Positions 1-7,361 of a stretch of 22,629 nucleotides of DNA are shown in pieces. The notes below the pieces were generated by a model, which saw only the letters and a list, made by a program, of their open reading frames with translations, did no database searches and was not told the origin of the DNA. Every line of letters begins with the position of its first letter. The stretch's first letter is position 1. The translations under genes were made by a program, and so were the position numbers. Origin of the DNA: Prevotellaceae bacterium (GTDB taxonomy: Bacteria > Bacteroidota > Bacteroidia > Bacteroidales > Paludibacteraceae); the NCBI GenBank assembly GCA_031255055.1, contig JAIRTG010000003.1, positions 1 through 22,629 on the forward strand. The letters are read 5' to 3'.

Positions 1-6
1 GCTCAT
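1..6 (-). CDS. possible start of a further minus-strand gene (partial)
   Basis: The complement of the first six bases reads ATG AGC and lies about 20 bases downstream of the KAS III stop codon, behind an AT-rich stretch like those before other starts here. That spacing fits the next gene of the same operon. Only two codons are visible, so no product can be named; a gene linked to the acyl pathway, such as an acyl carrier protein, would make sense but is a guess. Confidence 0.25.
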
Positions 7-26
7 TTATTTTTGATTTTAAAAAA

Positions 27-989
27 TTAAACAATATAAAGGCACGAAGCCCACGAAAGCCCAACGCCAAACCCACAAAACACAATTCTATCTCCTTTCG
101 TCAGTCTCCCTGCCGATAATAAATTTTTATACACAATCGGAATGGTTGATGAAACAGTATTGCCGTAATCTTCCATATCAATTACCAATTGTTCATCGGT
201 CAATTCCATCCGGTTTTTGATTTCGGTCAGCATGTATTTATTTGCCTGATGAAATATAAAATACTTAATGTCAGATTTTTGCAAATTATTTCGTCCAAGC
301 AATTCATTGATGGAAGCGGGTACTACGCGGGTCGAAAATTTAAATATTTCGCGTCCGTTCATATAAAGATAATCCGATTTTTCGGCATCTTTTTTTATTC
401 CGCTATTGTAAATAATTAATTTGTCGTAATTCGATCCATCGGTTCCGTAAACAATATCTTCGATATTCGATTCATTACCCGAAGCCGTAAGCAAAATGGC
501 TGAGCCGGCATCTCCAAACAATGAAGCCGTGTTCTTATCCGTATAGTTTATACTTTTGCTATAAACATCCGCCGTGATGATCAAAACTTTTTTCATTCGG
601 CCCGTTTTGATAAAATTGCCCGCGATTCCTAAAGCATACACAAATCCCGAACAACCCAAATTAATATCAAAGGAGGCGCAAGAGTTCGGCAACCCTAATC
701 TGTTTTGTACAATACAAGCTGTTGTTGGCAACTTATAATCACCATGTTGCGTACAAAGTAAAAGCAATTCGATATCTTCTCTTTTTACATTGTTTTTTTC
801 AACTAATAATTCTCCCGCTTTCACCGCAAGGTCAGAAGAAGCCTCGCTTTCAAGCGCAGTATGACGCTTTTTAATTCCAATCTTATTTTCCAGAAAATCC
901 GCATCGATACCGCAATATTCATGCAGGTATTGATTGGTAATTACTTTTTCGGGCAAATAATATTCTATGGCCTCAATTTTACAATTCAT
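27..989 (-). CDS. ketoacyl-ACP synthase III (FabH-like)
   Basis: This 320-residue protein has the usual length and catalytic triad of 3-oxoacyl-ACP synthase III. The triad is Cys113 in INLGCSGFVYAL, His247 in FHQANKYM and Asn277 in YGNTVSSTIP, with the glycine-rich C-terminal GFGVGLSW. Family members condense an acyl-CoA, often acetyl-CoA, with malonyl-ACP in the cytoplasm. It begins 9 bases after the propeller gene and is the last complete gene of a run holding a 2,3-dehydratase, an aminotransferase and a NeuD-like acyltransferase. A housekeeping FabH would normally sit with plsX and fabD. I therefore infer that this copy makes a short acyl chain for decorating a sugar. Condensing activity is well supported; the specific product is not known. 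Confidence 0.9.
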   Translation of the reverse strand: MNCKIEAIEYYLPEKVITNQYLHEYCGIDADFLENKIGIKKRHTALESEASSDLAVKAGELLVEKNNVKREDIELLLLCTQHGDYKLPTTACIVQNRLGLPNSCASFDINLGCSGFVYALGIAGNFIKTGRMKKVLIITADVYSKSINYTDKNTASLFGDAGSAILLTASGNESNIEDIVYGTDGSNYDKLIIYNSGIKKDAEKSDYLYMNGREIFKFSTRVVPASINELLGRNNLQKSDIKYFIFHQANKYMLTEIKNRMELTDEQLVIDMEDYGNTVSSTIPIVYKNLLSAGRLTKGDRIVFCGFGVGLSWASCLYIV

Positions 990-998
990 GCTTTTTTT

Positions 999-1955
999 TC
1001 AATCAATTAATTCGCTTTTATCACAAACTGCATATCCGATTCCTGTGCGGCCAAAACCATTTCCGTTATAAAACAAAAATAATTTATCGCCCCATTCTAC
1101 AACACAAGGATAACAAATCATCTCAGCATCCCAACCTTCAGGCGAAATATCTATTCCCGCTTTTTCATCCATTCTTGTCCAATTCACGGCATCGTCGGAG
1201 ACCGCGTAACCAATTCGATAACTGGCATTTTTGTCCGTTTTGTAACCAAGCAGATCTCGACGCGAATACCACATATAGTATTTTCCCCCGATTTTCAGCA
1301 CATACGGACGTGCAAGTCCTGCTTCATTTTCATCCTTGTAATCAATAGCGACATGTCCTTCGCGCTTCCAATCGAAAGCATTTTCCGATTCGGCATATTT
1401 GATATGATAAAACGGTTCGGCACGGTTTGCTCCTTCAGGTATCACCCATTTGGTCGTCGACAGGTAATAAATCCGCCAAATGCCATCGTCTTTCAATACA
1501 CACGACGAAGCATTAAAAAAGGCCTCGTTGAGCGTCCGCTCAAATAATGGCCCTTGCGAAATACGTTCGAATAATTGTTTCTCTTCATTCCATGTCGCGA
1601 TTCCGATTCCGTTGTGATATGGCAACGTTTTAGTCACATTGTAGCCAATATAATACAGATATTTCGTATCACCATCTTTCAGTAAAAAACTCGGACCGAC
1701 TCCCAATTCATCGAATGTTCCCAATTCTCCACGCATAAAGACAGGACTCGGATGCCTGTAAAGTATATTTTCGGGATTGCCTGCCTCTACGTCAAAATAG
1801 CCGACAGCGCTCCGTACCTGTGAATCGCGCGAAGCGTAATAAATCCGCCAAACTTTGTCGCTCAATAGCTCTACCGTAGGAACTTGTGCGCAATCATAAC
1901 TCCATTCTTTTGAAGTATCTATCATAAAGATACAGCCTTTTTTTATCCAATTCAT
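999..1955 (-). CDS. five-bladed beta-propeller, GH43/GH32-like glycosidase-fold protein
   Basis: The 318 residues show the repeating pattern of the five-bladed propeller seen in GH32/43/62/68-type proteins. Blade-like segments recur, such as WRIYYASRD, KYLYYIGYN, WRIYYLSTTKW, YYMWYSRRD and LFLFYNGNGFG, each followed by a GIGIA- or RIGYAVS-like strand. No signal peptide is visible, so it is probably cytoplasmic. Proteins of this sort occur in polysaccharide loci beside WbqC, DegT aminotransferase and KAS III genes, and their role is not established. The start at MNWIKKG is preferred over the Met at residue 11, because relatives as I remember them begin with a similar Trp-Lys-containing segment. 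It could be a true hydrolase or transferase, or a non-catalytic partner of the acylation genes. Confidence 0.75.
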   Translation of the reverse strand: MNWIKKGCIFMIDTSKEWSYDCAQVPTVELLSDKVWRIYYASRDSQVRSAVGYFDVEAGNPENILYRHPSPVFMRGELGTFDELGVGPSFLLKDGDTKYLYYIGYNVTKTLPYHNGIGIATWNEEKQLFERISQGPLFERTLNEAFFNASSCVLKDDGIWRIYYLSTTKWVIPEGANRAEPFYHIKYAESENAFDWKREGHVAIDYKDENEAGLARPYVLKIGGKYYMWYSRRDLLGYKTDKNASYRIGYAVSDDAVNWTRMDEKAGIDISPEGWDAEMICYPCVVEWGDKLFLFYNGNGFGRTGIGYAVCDKSELID

Positions 1956-2006
1956 TGTGAGTAATGTGTTTTATTATTTTATTCCGATTATTTTATTCCG
2001 ACTTTT

Positions 2007-2666
2007 TCAAATTCTTAATTTCAGGCTCGAAACGTTTGCTTTTTTCGATTCTCCTTCGGAGTAAACGCTGTATGCATCCGTATTTTCGAGAATACGCGCT
2101 CCCATCGATACAAACGTGTATTGTGCCATGTGGATAAAATCGCGCACGGTGGCGTTTACCCCCAAAAAACAATTGTTTTCGATTACACAATTACCGGATA
2201 TTACCACTTGCGATGTTACAAACACATGGTCTTTAATTATACTATGATGCCCGATGTGATTGCCACTCCATAAAACAACATTGTTCCCGATTTTTACAAA
2301 GGGTTGGACGGTGTTGTTCTCAAGAATGAAACAATTTTCGCCAATTTCAACATTATCAAAAACCGTCGCCTTGGAACTTATATAGCTAATCAATCTATAT
2401 CCTTTCGCTTTTACGTCTTCGTACACTTTTTTACGGTCGTTATTCATCCGACGATATGTCATCGGTATAAAAAATGCGTATTCGCCGGACGGATACGCTT
2501 TTTCAATTTTTTCAAACGGTAGAACGGGAAGCCCACAAAATGAAGTCACACCGCCGAGGTAGGTTTCATTTACCGAGAAAGCGACAACTTCATGTTCCGA
2601 ATCTGTAGTCAAATAATAATGAGCTAATTGTGCGGTATCCCGAAGTCCAAAAATTATTACTTTCAT
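2007..2666 (-). CDS. NeuD/PglD-like sugar acyltransferase
   Basis: The 219-residue protein has the two-part layout of the NeuD/PglD family. An N-terminal Rossmann-like domain (MKVIIFGLRDTAQ, residues 1-85) binds the nucleotide sugar. A left-handed beta-helix of hexapeptide repeats follows (about 95-200: VEIGEN, VKIGNN, CVIENN). The catalytic-type histidine lies in SGNHIGHHS (His137, His140, His141; His140 aligns best with the PglD base). Family members acylate an amino group or hydroxyl of a sugar, normally with acetyl-CoA. It lies 48-51 bases from both neighbours and two genes after the DegT aminotransferase, so its likely substrate is the 4-amino sugar made by that enzyme. The donor might be a longer acyl group, given the KAS III gene nearby; this is inference. 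Confidence 0.85.
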   Translation of the reverse strand: MKVIIFGLRDTAQLAHYYLTTDSEHEVVAFSVNETYLGGVTSFCGLPVLPFEKIEKAYPSGEYAFFIPMTYRRMNNDRKKVYEDVKAKGYRLISYISSKATVFDNVEIGENCFILENNTVQPFVKIGNNVVLWSGNHIGHHSIIKDHVFVTSQVVISGNCVIENNCFLGVNATVRDFIHMAQYTFVSMGARILENTDAYSVYSEGESKKANVSSLKLRI

Positions 2667-2714
2667 GTTTTTTTTGAAATAAAAAATTGCACTATCAATT
2701 TTCTTCCTGCTATA

Positions 2715-3416
2715 TCAGATAAAACCAAAGTTAGCCAAATATTTCAAGATGACGTCCTTTTTATTGTTCATTAATACATCCAAAATCGAAAGATAGGGGA
2801 CAAATTCCGACGAACGCAATTGCTTGTATTCAACCTGATTTGTCTCGATAAAAAACAAATCAATCCCATTTTCTTTAAATAATTCTTTGTGGTATAATCC
2901 GACACCGCCAATCGGATTGATATAAATATCGGCTCTCTTTTGAATGCAAATGTCCAATATGCGTTCTTCGGCTTTCAATCCTTTCTTGTCGAAGATGCGC
3001 GAAGAATCTATTATCTTCGTGTCAATGGACAGGTATTGAGCTGTTTTTTTGATGCTGTTCGTTACGAATTTCGATAGATTGTTTTCGTCGCCGTCAAGAA
3101 TTGATTTCAACAATGCGAAAACTTCTTCAAACATTGGCGCTTTTTTATAATTCATCTCTATGGTTTTTAGTAAGCCCGGCTTCCACAAGACATCGTCGAC
3201 AATCCGGATTTCATGAATCAATTTGTTCTGACCGGCTTCTTTCAACGGAATTGTTATGTATTTCGGCTGTCCGTTTATCAAAATGCGGTTTCTGTTTATC
3301 CATCCCCTGTTTATATAGTTGACATCGTCCAAAACGACAAATTCGTCAACCGCGTTTATCAGTTGAAAATAGCCGATGTAGGGCATAAAATAGGGTTGCA
3401 TGATCGCTAATTTCAT
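2715..3416 (-). CDS. WbqC-family protein
   Basis: The 233-residue protein begins with the characteristic WbqC signature: MQPYFMPYIGYFQLI at residues 5-19, then DDVNYINRGWINRNRI at about 31-46. WbqC-like proteins are common in O-antigen and capsule loci, often beside DegT aminotransferases, but their reaction is not established. No signal peptide or membrane segment is seen, so it should be cytoplasmic. It starts 6 bases after the DegT stop and is therefore almost certainly translated from the same message. The position between an aminotransferase and an acyltransferase suggests a part in preparing or attaching the N-acyl group. Family assignment is strong; the function is unknown. Confidence 0.88.
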   Translation of the reverse strand: MKLAIMQPYFMPYIGYFQLINAVDEFVVLDDVNYINRGWINRNRILINGQPKYITIPLKEAGQNKLIHEIRIVDDVLWKPGLLKTIEMNYKKAPMFEEVFALLKSILDGDENNLSKFVTNSIKKTAQYLSIDTKIIDSSRIFDKKGLKAEERILDICIQKRADIYINPIGGVGLYHKELFKENGIDLFFIETNQVEYKQLRSSEFVPYLSILDVLMNNKKDVILKYLANFGFI

Positions 3417-3422
3417 CGGCTC

Positions 3423-4508
3423 TTACTTGTTCAATATGATGTGACAGATTCTTTCAATGTCTTCGTCTGTCAATGCCCAATATAAAGGTAGACAGGCTAT
3501 TCGCTTCGATATGTTTTCCGAAATCGGAGTCGGCCGGTAATCGACTATTTTTGTATAAGTATTGACCGAAGGATAAAAATATCGTCTCGGGAATATTTGA
3601 TTTTTGTTCAACCGTTTTTCGGTTTCGAGCAAGGTTGCCTCGCTGTCGAAAATCACGGGGAAATAAGAATAATTCGTCTCGCCGAATGTTGTTTTTTGAA
3701 AATGTAAAGAATCGTCAACCCGAAGCAATTCTTTGTACTTCAGATATTTTCGTTTTCGGTCGGCCAATACGTCATCATAGTATTTCAAATTTGCCAAACC
3801 CAATGCTGCGTGTATTTCGGTCATCTTGCCGTTGAAACCGTCTTCGATTACCTCTTTTGTATCATCGTGTCCGAAAAAACGAATCCGCTTCAACTTTTCA
3901 TGTAATTCATCGTCACCGGTTATACAAGCGCCTCCTTCGCCCGTATTCAGCAATTTTGTCGCGTGCAGACTTGTTGCGATAATATCACCGTATTCGAGCA
4001 GACTTTTGTTGTTGTAAACCGAACCTACGGCATGTGCAGCGTCGTAGATCACACTCAAATGATGCTTTTTAGCAATGGCTTCGATGGTCTCCACATCACA
4101 AGGATTGCCGAATACGTGTACCGGCATAATGGCAACGGTGCTGTCGGTGATCAAATCTTCTATTTTTGCAGGGTCGAGGTTCAATGTTTCGGGATCAATG
4201 TCGCAAAAAACAGGTGTACATCCTTCCCATTTTACGGCGCTTACGGTCGCTATCCAAGTGAACGGCGAAGTGATGATTTCACCTTTCAATTCCAACGCTT
4301 TGATCGCCATCTGAATAGCAATTGTTCCGTTTGAAACAAGCGCAAAATTTCTCAACCCCAATTTGGTACATAAATCTTTTTCCAACTGCCGTACTAACGG
4401 GCCGTTGTGGGTCAATATTCCCCTTTCCCAAACTCCTTCGAGTATTTTTTTATATTCGTCGAGAGGTGCCAGTGAAGGCATTGTTACATAAATCGGTTTC
4501 GTTTTCAT
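3423..4508 (-). CDS. DegT/DnrJ/EryC1/StrS aminotransferase, VioA-like
   Basis: This 361-residue protein is a PLP-dependent sugar aminotransferase. The Schiff-base lysine is Lys185 in SLHATKLLNTGEGG, the PLP-ring aspartate is Asp156 in VIYDAAHA, and the N-terminus has the family pattern MPSLAPLDEY and ILTHNGP. The HATK-type lysine motif and overall pattern resemble VioA-like enzymes, which aminate C4 of dTDP-4-keto-6-deoxyglucose. Next to a 2,3-dehydratase and a Gfo/Idh reductase, the substrate is more likely a 2,6-dideoxy-4-keto sugar, giving a 4-amino-2,4,6-trideoxyhexose. Its first 59 bases overlap the end of the preceding oxidoreductase gene; since the start matches the family N-terminus, the overlap appears real. 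C4 rather than C3 specificity is inferred from resemblance only. Confidence 0.92.
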   Translation of the reverse strand: MKTKPIYVTMPSLAPLDEYKKILEGVWERGILTHNGPLVRQLEKDLCTKLGLRNFALVSNGTIAIQMAIKALELKGEIITSPFTWIATVSAVKWEGCTPVFCDIDPETLNLDPAKIEDLITDSTVAIMPVHVFGNPCDVETIEAIAKKHHLSVIYDAAHAVGSVYNNKSLLEYGDIIATSLHATKLLNTGEGGACITGDDELHEKLKRIRFFGHDDTKEVIEDGFNGKMTEIHAALGLANLKYYDDVLADRKRKYLKYKELLRVDDSLHFQKTTFGETNYSYFPVIFDSEATLLETEKRLNKNQIFPRRYFYPSVNTYTKIVDYRPTPISENISKRIACLPLYWALTDEDIERICHIILNK

Positions 4509-5472
4509 GTGCTTTTTCTTTTAGTTCTTTTATCAAGCGCGATTGGTTGATGTTTTGAATGTATTCATCGGCGCGATTGGCGCGATTTTGTATTAACTCA
4601 TAAAAATGAATCAACATGTTGTTAAAATGATTGTCGGCAGGAAGTTTTATCTCCTGTTTACCTTCTACCGTTTCCAACTCAAAAACAGGATTGTATGCAG
4701 GAGGAGCCGTGAAAATCCTGTTCGTATATAATTTTCCCTTGCTCCCCCAAAGTTCGACGTTGCATTGGTAAAAATGGTTGAAGCCGAAAGCCAATTCTCC
4801 GAACAATGTCCCATGTTTCTGTTTCACGTATGCGCCGCCCCAAATGTCTACCTCTTTTCCTTGTTGATAATTCAAATTGGCCGAACAAACCTTGATGTCT
4901 AATCCTAATAGCATCTGTGCTATTTTCAACGTATAAGCTCCCGCGTCGAGCAATGCGCCGCCACCCAAGTTTTTCCGGTAGCGAATGTCGTTTTCGGAAG
5001 ATAATCCGGGGAATCCGAACGAACTTCTCAAACAACGCAATTCGCCTATCGTACCGTCGTTTATCAACTGTTTCAATTTTGTCAGTTGGCTGTGAAAACG
5101 AAATTGAAAATTTTCGACCAATACAAGTCCTTTTCGCTTTGCCAGCTCATTTAACTTCAATACCTCATTGTATTCGCAAGCCATCGATTTCTCTACCAAC
5201 ACATGGATGCCTCTGTCTAACGCTTTTTCGATCCATTCGGCGTGTAAGCTATTCGGAAGCGGAATATATATCGCATCCAAACCGTCAAGGTTAATCAATG
5301 ATTGGTAGCCGTCAAACGGTTCGATGTTGAATTGTCCGGCACAAGAGACCGCGGTTGAAAAACTTCGGCTTGCAATCCCAACCAATTTGTAGTATCTTTT
5401 CAATTCCAACATTGCGGGAATCAACGAACGTCGGGCAATATGGGCGCAGCCCAAAATACCTATATTAATCAT
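4450..5472 (-). CDS. Gfo/Idh/MocA-family oxidoreductase, probable NDP-hexose 3-ketoreductase
   Basis: The 340-residue protein has the N-terminal dinucleotide-binding motif IGILGCAHIA (residues 4-13), the family lysine in VLVEKSMAC (Glu94-Lys95, a variant of EKP), and the GGGALLDAGAY segment of the C-terminal domain. Gfo/Idh/MocA enzymes such as SpnN and TylC1 reduce the unstable 3-keto product of NDP-hexose 2,3-dehydratases, completing C2 deoxygenation. This gene directly follows such a dehydratase (34-base gap), which is the main ground for the assignment. The last 19 or so residues are encoded inside the start of the next gene, so the C-terminus looks extended compared with the natural end near LKEKAH. 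A different sugar-oxidoreductase role cannot be excluded. Confidence 0.85.
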   Translation of the reverse strand: MINIGILGCAHIARRSLIPAMLELKRYYKLVGIASRSFSTAVSCAGQFNIEPFDGYQSLINLDGLDAIYIPLPNSLHAEWIEKALDRGIHVLVEKSMACEYNEVLKLNELAKRKGLVLVENFQFRFHSQLTKLKQLINDGTIGELRCLRSSFGFPGLSSENDIRYRKNLGGGALLDAGAYTLKIAQMLLGLDIKVCSANLNYQQGKEVDIWGGAYVKQKHGTLFGELAFGFNHFYQCNVELWGSKGKLYTNRIFTAPPAYNPVFELETVEGKQEIKLPADNHFNNMLIHFYELIQNRANRADEYIQNINQSRLIKELKEKAHENETDLCNNAFTGTSRRI

Positions 5473-5506
5473 ATTCTTGTTTTAGATAAATAATCCTATT
5501 TTGATG

Positions 5507-6919
5507 TTAGATAAAAGATAATGATGCGATTAAATTTCTTGCCTGAATGTTCAAATAATTGTTGAATTTCAAAAAAACATATAATTGATTCAATGTCATC
5601 CAAATAAAATTTTCGGGCAATTCGACGGGAAAGTCTTCATCCGCCAGCATGATCATATTCCTGTTTTGCTCCCGATAGAACCGTCCGCCTTCTTCCGATT
5701 GATACGAATCGTAAATAATCGATGATGGCGCCGCATTGAGCACCTCGTCTAAAAACAGCAACGGTATCTTGTTTCTTTCTTTATAATCTCCCGTCAGACT
5801 CTGTACGGTCGGTGCTAACTCGACAATATCAAAATTGCCACATTCTAATTTTACCTGAACGGCAAAGTGCAATATGCCGTTTATTTTTTTGCAAATGAAC
5901 GCACAAAGCCCTTCTTGTGCAGGCTCGATCATGGGCTGAGTCCAACCGACAACTTCTCTGTTCCCGATTTCGACGTCTACGGCAATGACTTTGAAGTATT
6001 TATTCAACTGATGACGGATTTCATTTTCATCGTAGACCCATTGCTTCATCGAACTCAACGGTATTTGCTTTATGTCAAGTTCATAAATGCTTTTTAAATT
6101 GGTGATGAACGAAATGATCGTGTCAATCGAATGGAGGTGTTTATCGTTTATCAAAACCGATTCCAATAGCCGGTATCGGATTGTGTCTCTGTAGGCCGAA
6201 CTGTTTTTGAGCCACGATAGATCAAGTTCGCCGGCTTGGTAGGAACCAAACGGAATCCCCGAAATAACTGTACGAGTGTCCATATTGACTACATTGTCGA
6301 TGTTCATCAATGCTTTTATCTGCCCTAAAGTCAACCAGATAAAATTATCGTATACCGGTATCTCTTCATCTGTTTTGATAATGATATTTCTGTTGCGTTT
6401 TTTCAGAAAACGGGCGCCTTGCTCCGATTGTAACTGGTCGAGCAAAACCTGTTCGGGCTTTACTTGCCGGAAATAGTCCAAATAGCGGGGCGCATTTCCC
6501 TTGTGGGCTTTGGTGTAATTGCTTTTGGTGGCCTGCAAAGTCGGCGAAAGCTGTACGTGATTGATATTGCCCGGTTCTATTTTCGCCTGCATCAGGAAAT
6601 GCAGTACGCCATCGAACTCTTTTGTGATGAAGCCTAAAAATCCGATTTCAGGCTGATTGATAATGGGCTGTTCCCATTCGGACACCGTCCCCCAGTTTGT
6701 TCGGATGTTGATGCCGATGATCGAAAAGAATTTTCCTGTATCGTGCCGGATAACGTCATGACCTACCTGCCACAGCTTTAGTTTGCGAAAAGGAATCCGA
6801 TTGATCCCGACAGCTACTTTCTCATTCTGTGCTTTCAACCAGTCGACCACTTGCCGATTTTTCATAAAAGAACCTTCAACGGTCAGCGCACTTTGTAAAA
6901 AGATGTTGTTTTCTTTCAT
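5507..6919 (-). CDS. NDP-hexose 2,3-dehydratase
   Basis: The 470-residue protein consists of two homologous halves, as in TylX3, SpnO and EryBVI. The first half (about 20-225) has EWEQPIINQPEIGFLGF, KIEPGN at 113-118, SPT at 125-127 and SEQGARF...NRN at 165-178. The second half (about 245-470) repeats these as GWTQPMIEPAQEGLCAF, KLECGN at 357-362, APT at 369-371 and SEEGGRF...NRN. These enzymes remove the C2 hydroxyl from NDP-4-keto-6-deoxyglucose, giving a 3,4-diketo-2,6-dideoxy sugar for the next enzyme. It is the first gene of block B, preceded by a 442-base repeat-bearing spacer that probably separates it from the flippase transcript. The family is best known from antibiotic deoxysugar pathways of actinomycetes, so its presence in a Bacteroidota glycan locus is notable. 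Confidence 0.93.
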   Translation of the reverse strand: MKENNIFLQSALTVEGSFMKNRQVVDWLKAQNEKVAVGINRIPFRKLKLWQVGHDVIRHDTGKFFSIIGINIRTNWGTVSEWEQPIINQPEIGFLGFITKEFDGVLHFLMQAKIEPGNINHVQLSPTLQATKSNYTKAHKGNAPRYLDYFRQVKPEQVLLDQLQSEQGARFLKKRNRNIIIKTDEEIPVYDNFIWLTLGQIKALMNIDNVVNMDTRTVISGIPFGSYQAGELDLSWLKNSSAYRDTIRYRLLESVLINDKHLHSIDTIISFITNLKSIYELDIKQIPLSSMKQWVYDENEIRHQLNKYFKVIAVDVEIGNREVVGWTQPMIEPAQEGLCAFICKKINGILHFAVQVKLECGNFDIVELAPTVQSLTGDYKERNKIPLLFLDEVLNAAPSSIIYDSYQSEEGGRFYREQNRNMIMLADEDFPVELPENFIWMTLNQLYVFLKFNNYLNIQARNLIASLSFI

Positions 6920-7096
6920 AGTTTAAGAATCAGTTTCCAAGACCGCTAACGCCGACCAACGAAGGATAAAATCACGTTTAGAGGGTCGAAAAGGGTGTTG
7001 ACCGAACTGAGTATAAATGCTACTAAAATGTTTATTTGTCTGTATTATAATTAATTATTATGTTTGAGTTCTTTTTTTTATGGTCTATAGGTGAAA

Positions 7097-7198
7097 AAAA
7101 CATAGATGAGATGAAAAAAATCACACGTGTGATGAAAAAAATCACACGTGTGATGGAAGTTATAAATCGGGTTTTTATTTTCATCTCATCTATGTTTT
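7097..7198. repeat. 21-bp perfect inverted repeat enclosing two 14-bp palindromes
   Basis: The arm at 7097-7117 is exactly complementary to 7178-7198, and the right arm is part of the first minisatellite unit. The loop holds a 21-base direct duplication (7114-7134 and 7135-7155), each copy with the perfect palindrome ATCACACGTGTGAT (7120-7133 and 7141-7154). The whole could form a long hairpin in RNA or a cruciform in DNA. On the minus strand it lies between the flippase stop and the dehydratase start, so it could stop transcription or stabilise a 3' end; there is no clean U-tract to prove termination. Confidence 0.85.
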
Positions 7199-7312
7199 CC
7201 GCCGTTTTTTTTATTTTCATTTCATCTATGTTTTCCGCCGTTGTTTTTATTTTCATCTTATCTATGTTTTCCGCCGTTGTTTTTATTTTCATCTGATCTA
7301 TGTTTTCCGCCG
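7171..7312. repeat. 36-bp tandem repeat (minisatellite), four copies
   Basis: The four units lie at 7171-7204 (34 bases), 7205-7240, 7241-7276 and 7277-7312. Each ends in ATCTATGTTTTCCGCCG. They differ mainly just before that, reading CATCTC, CATTTC, CATCTT and CATCTG, and in the length of a T-run. The period is a multiple of three, so on the minus strand it reads as a 12-residue peptide repeat (MKIKTTAENIDE-like). I regard that reading as a by-product, because the frame then passes through the palindromes into unrelated sequence. Confidence 0.9.
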
Positions 7313-7361
7313 TTTTTTGAAAACAGGCTTCCTATTCCCGAAAACCGAGCGGAGACAAGCG

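Larger units (their letters stand above)
6920..7361. other. 442-base non-coding spacer
   Basis: This spacer lies between the flippase stop and the 2,3-dehydratase start. From 6920 to about 7080 it is unique sequence, AT-rich beyond 7010, with no box I trust as a promoter. From 7097 to 7312 it is made of the inverted repeat, palindromes and minisatellite listed separately. Open frames of 78-86 codons cross it on both strands, but they only reflect a 36-base repeat without stops. A promoter for block B may lie here. Confidence 0.7.

Noticed and set aside
7060..7296. Plus-strand 78-codon frame across the minisatellite
   Set aside because: It is made of the 36-bp repeat and poly-Phe/Ile/Ser codons, with no domain or plausible start context; the openness follows from the repeat period.
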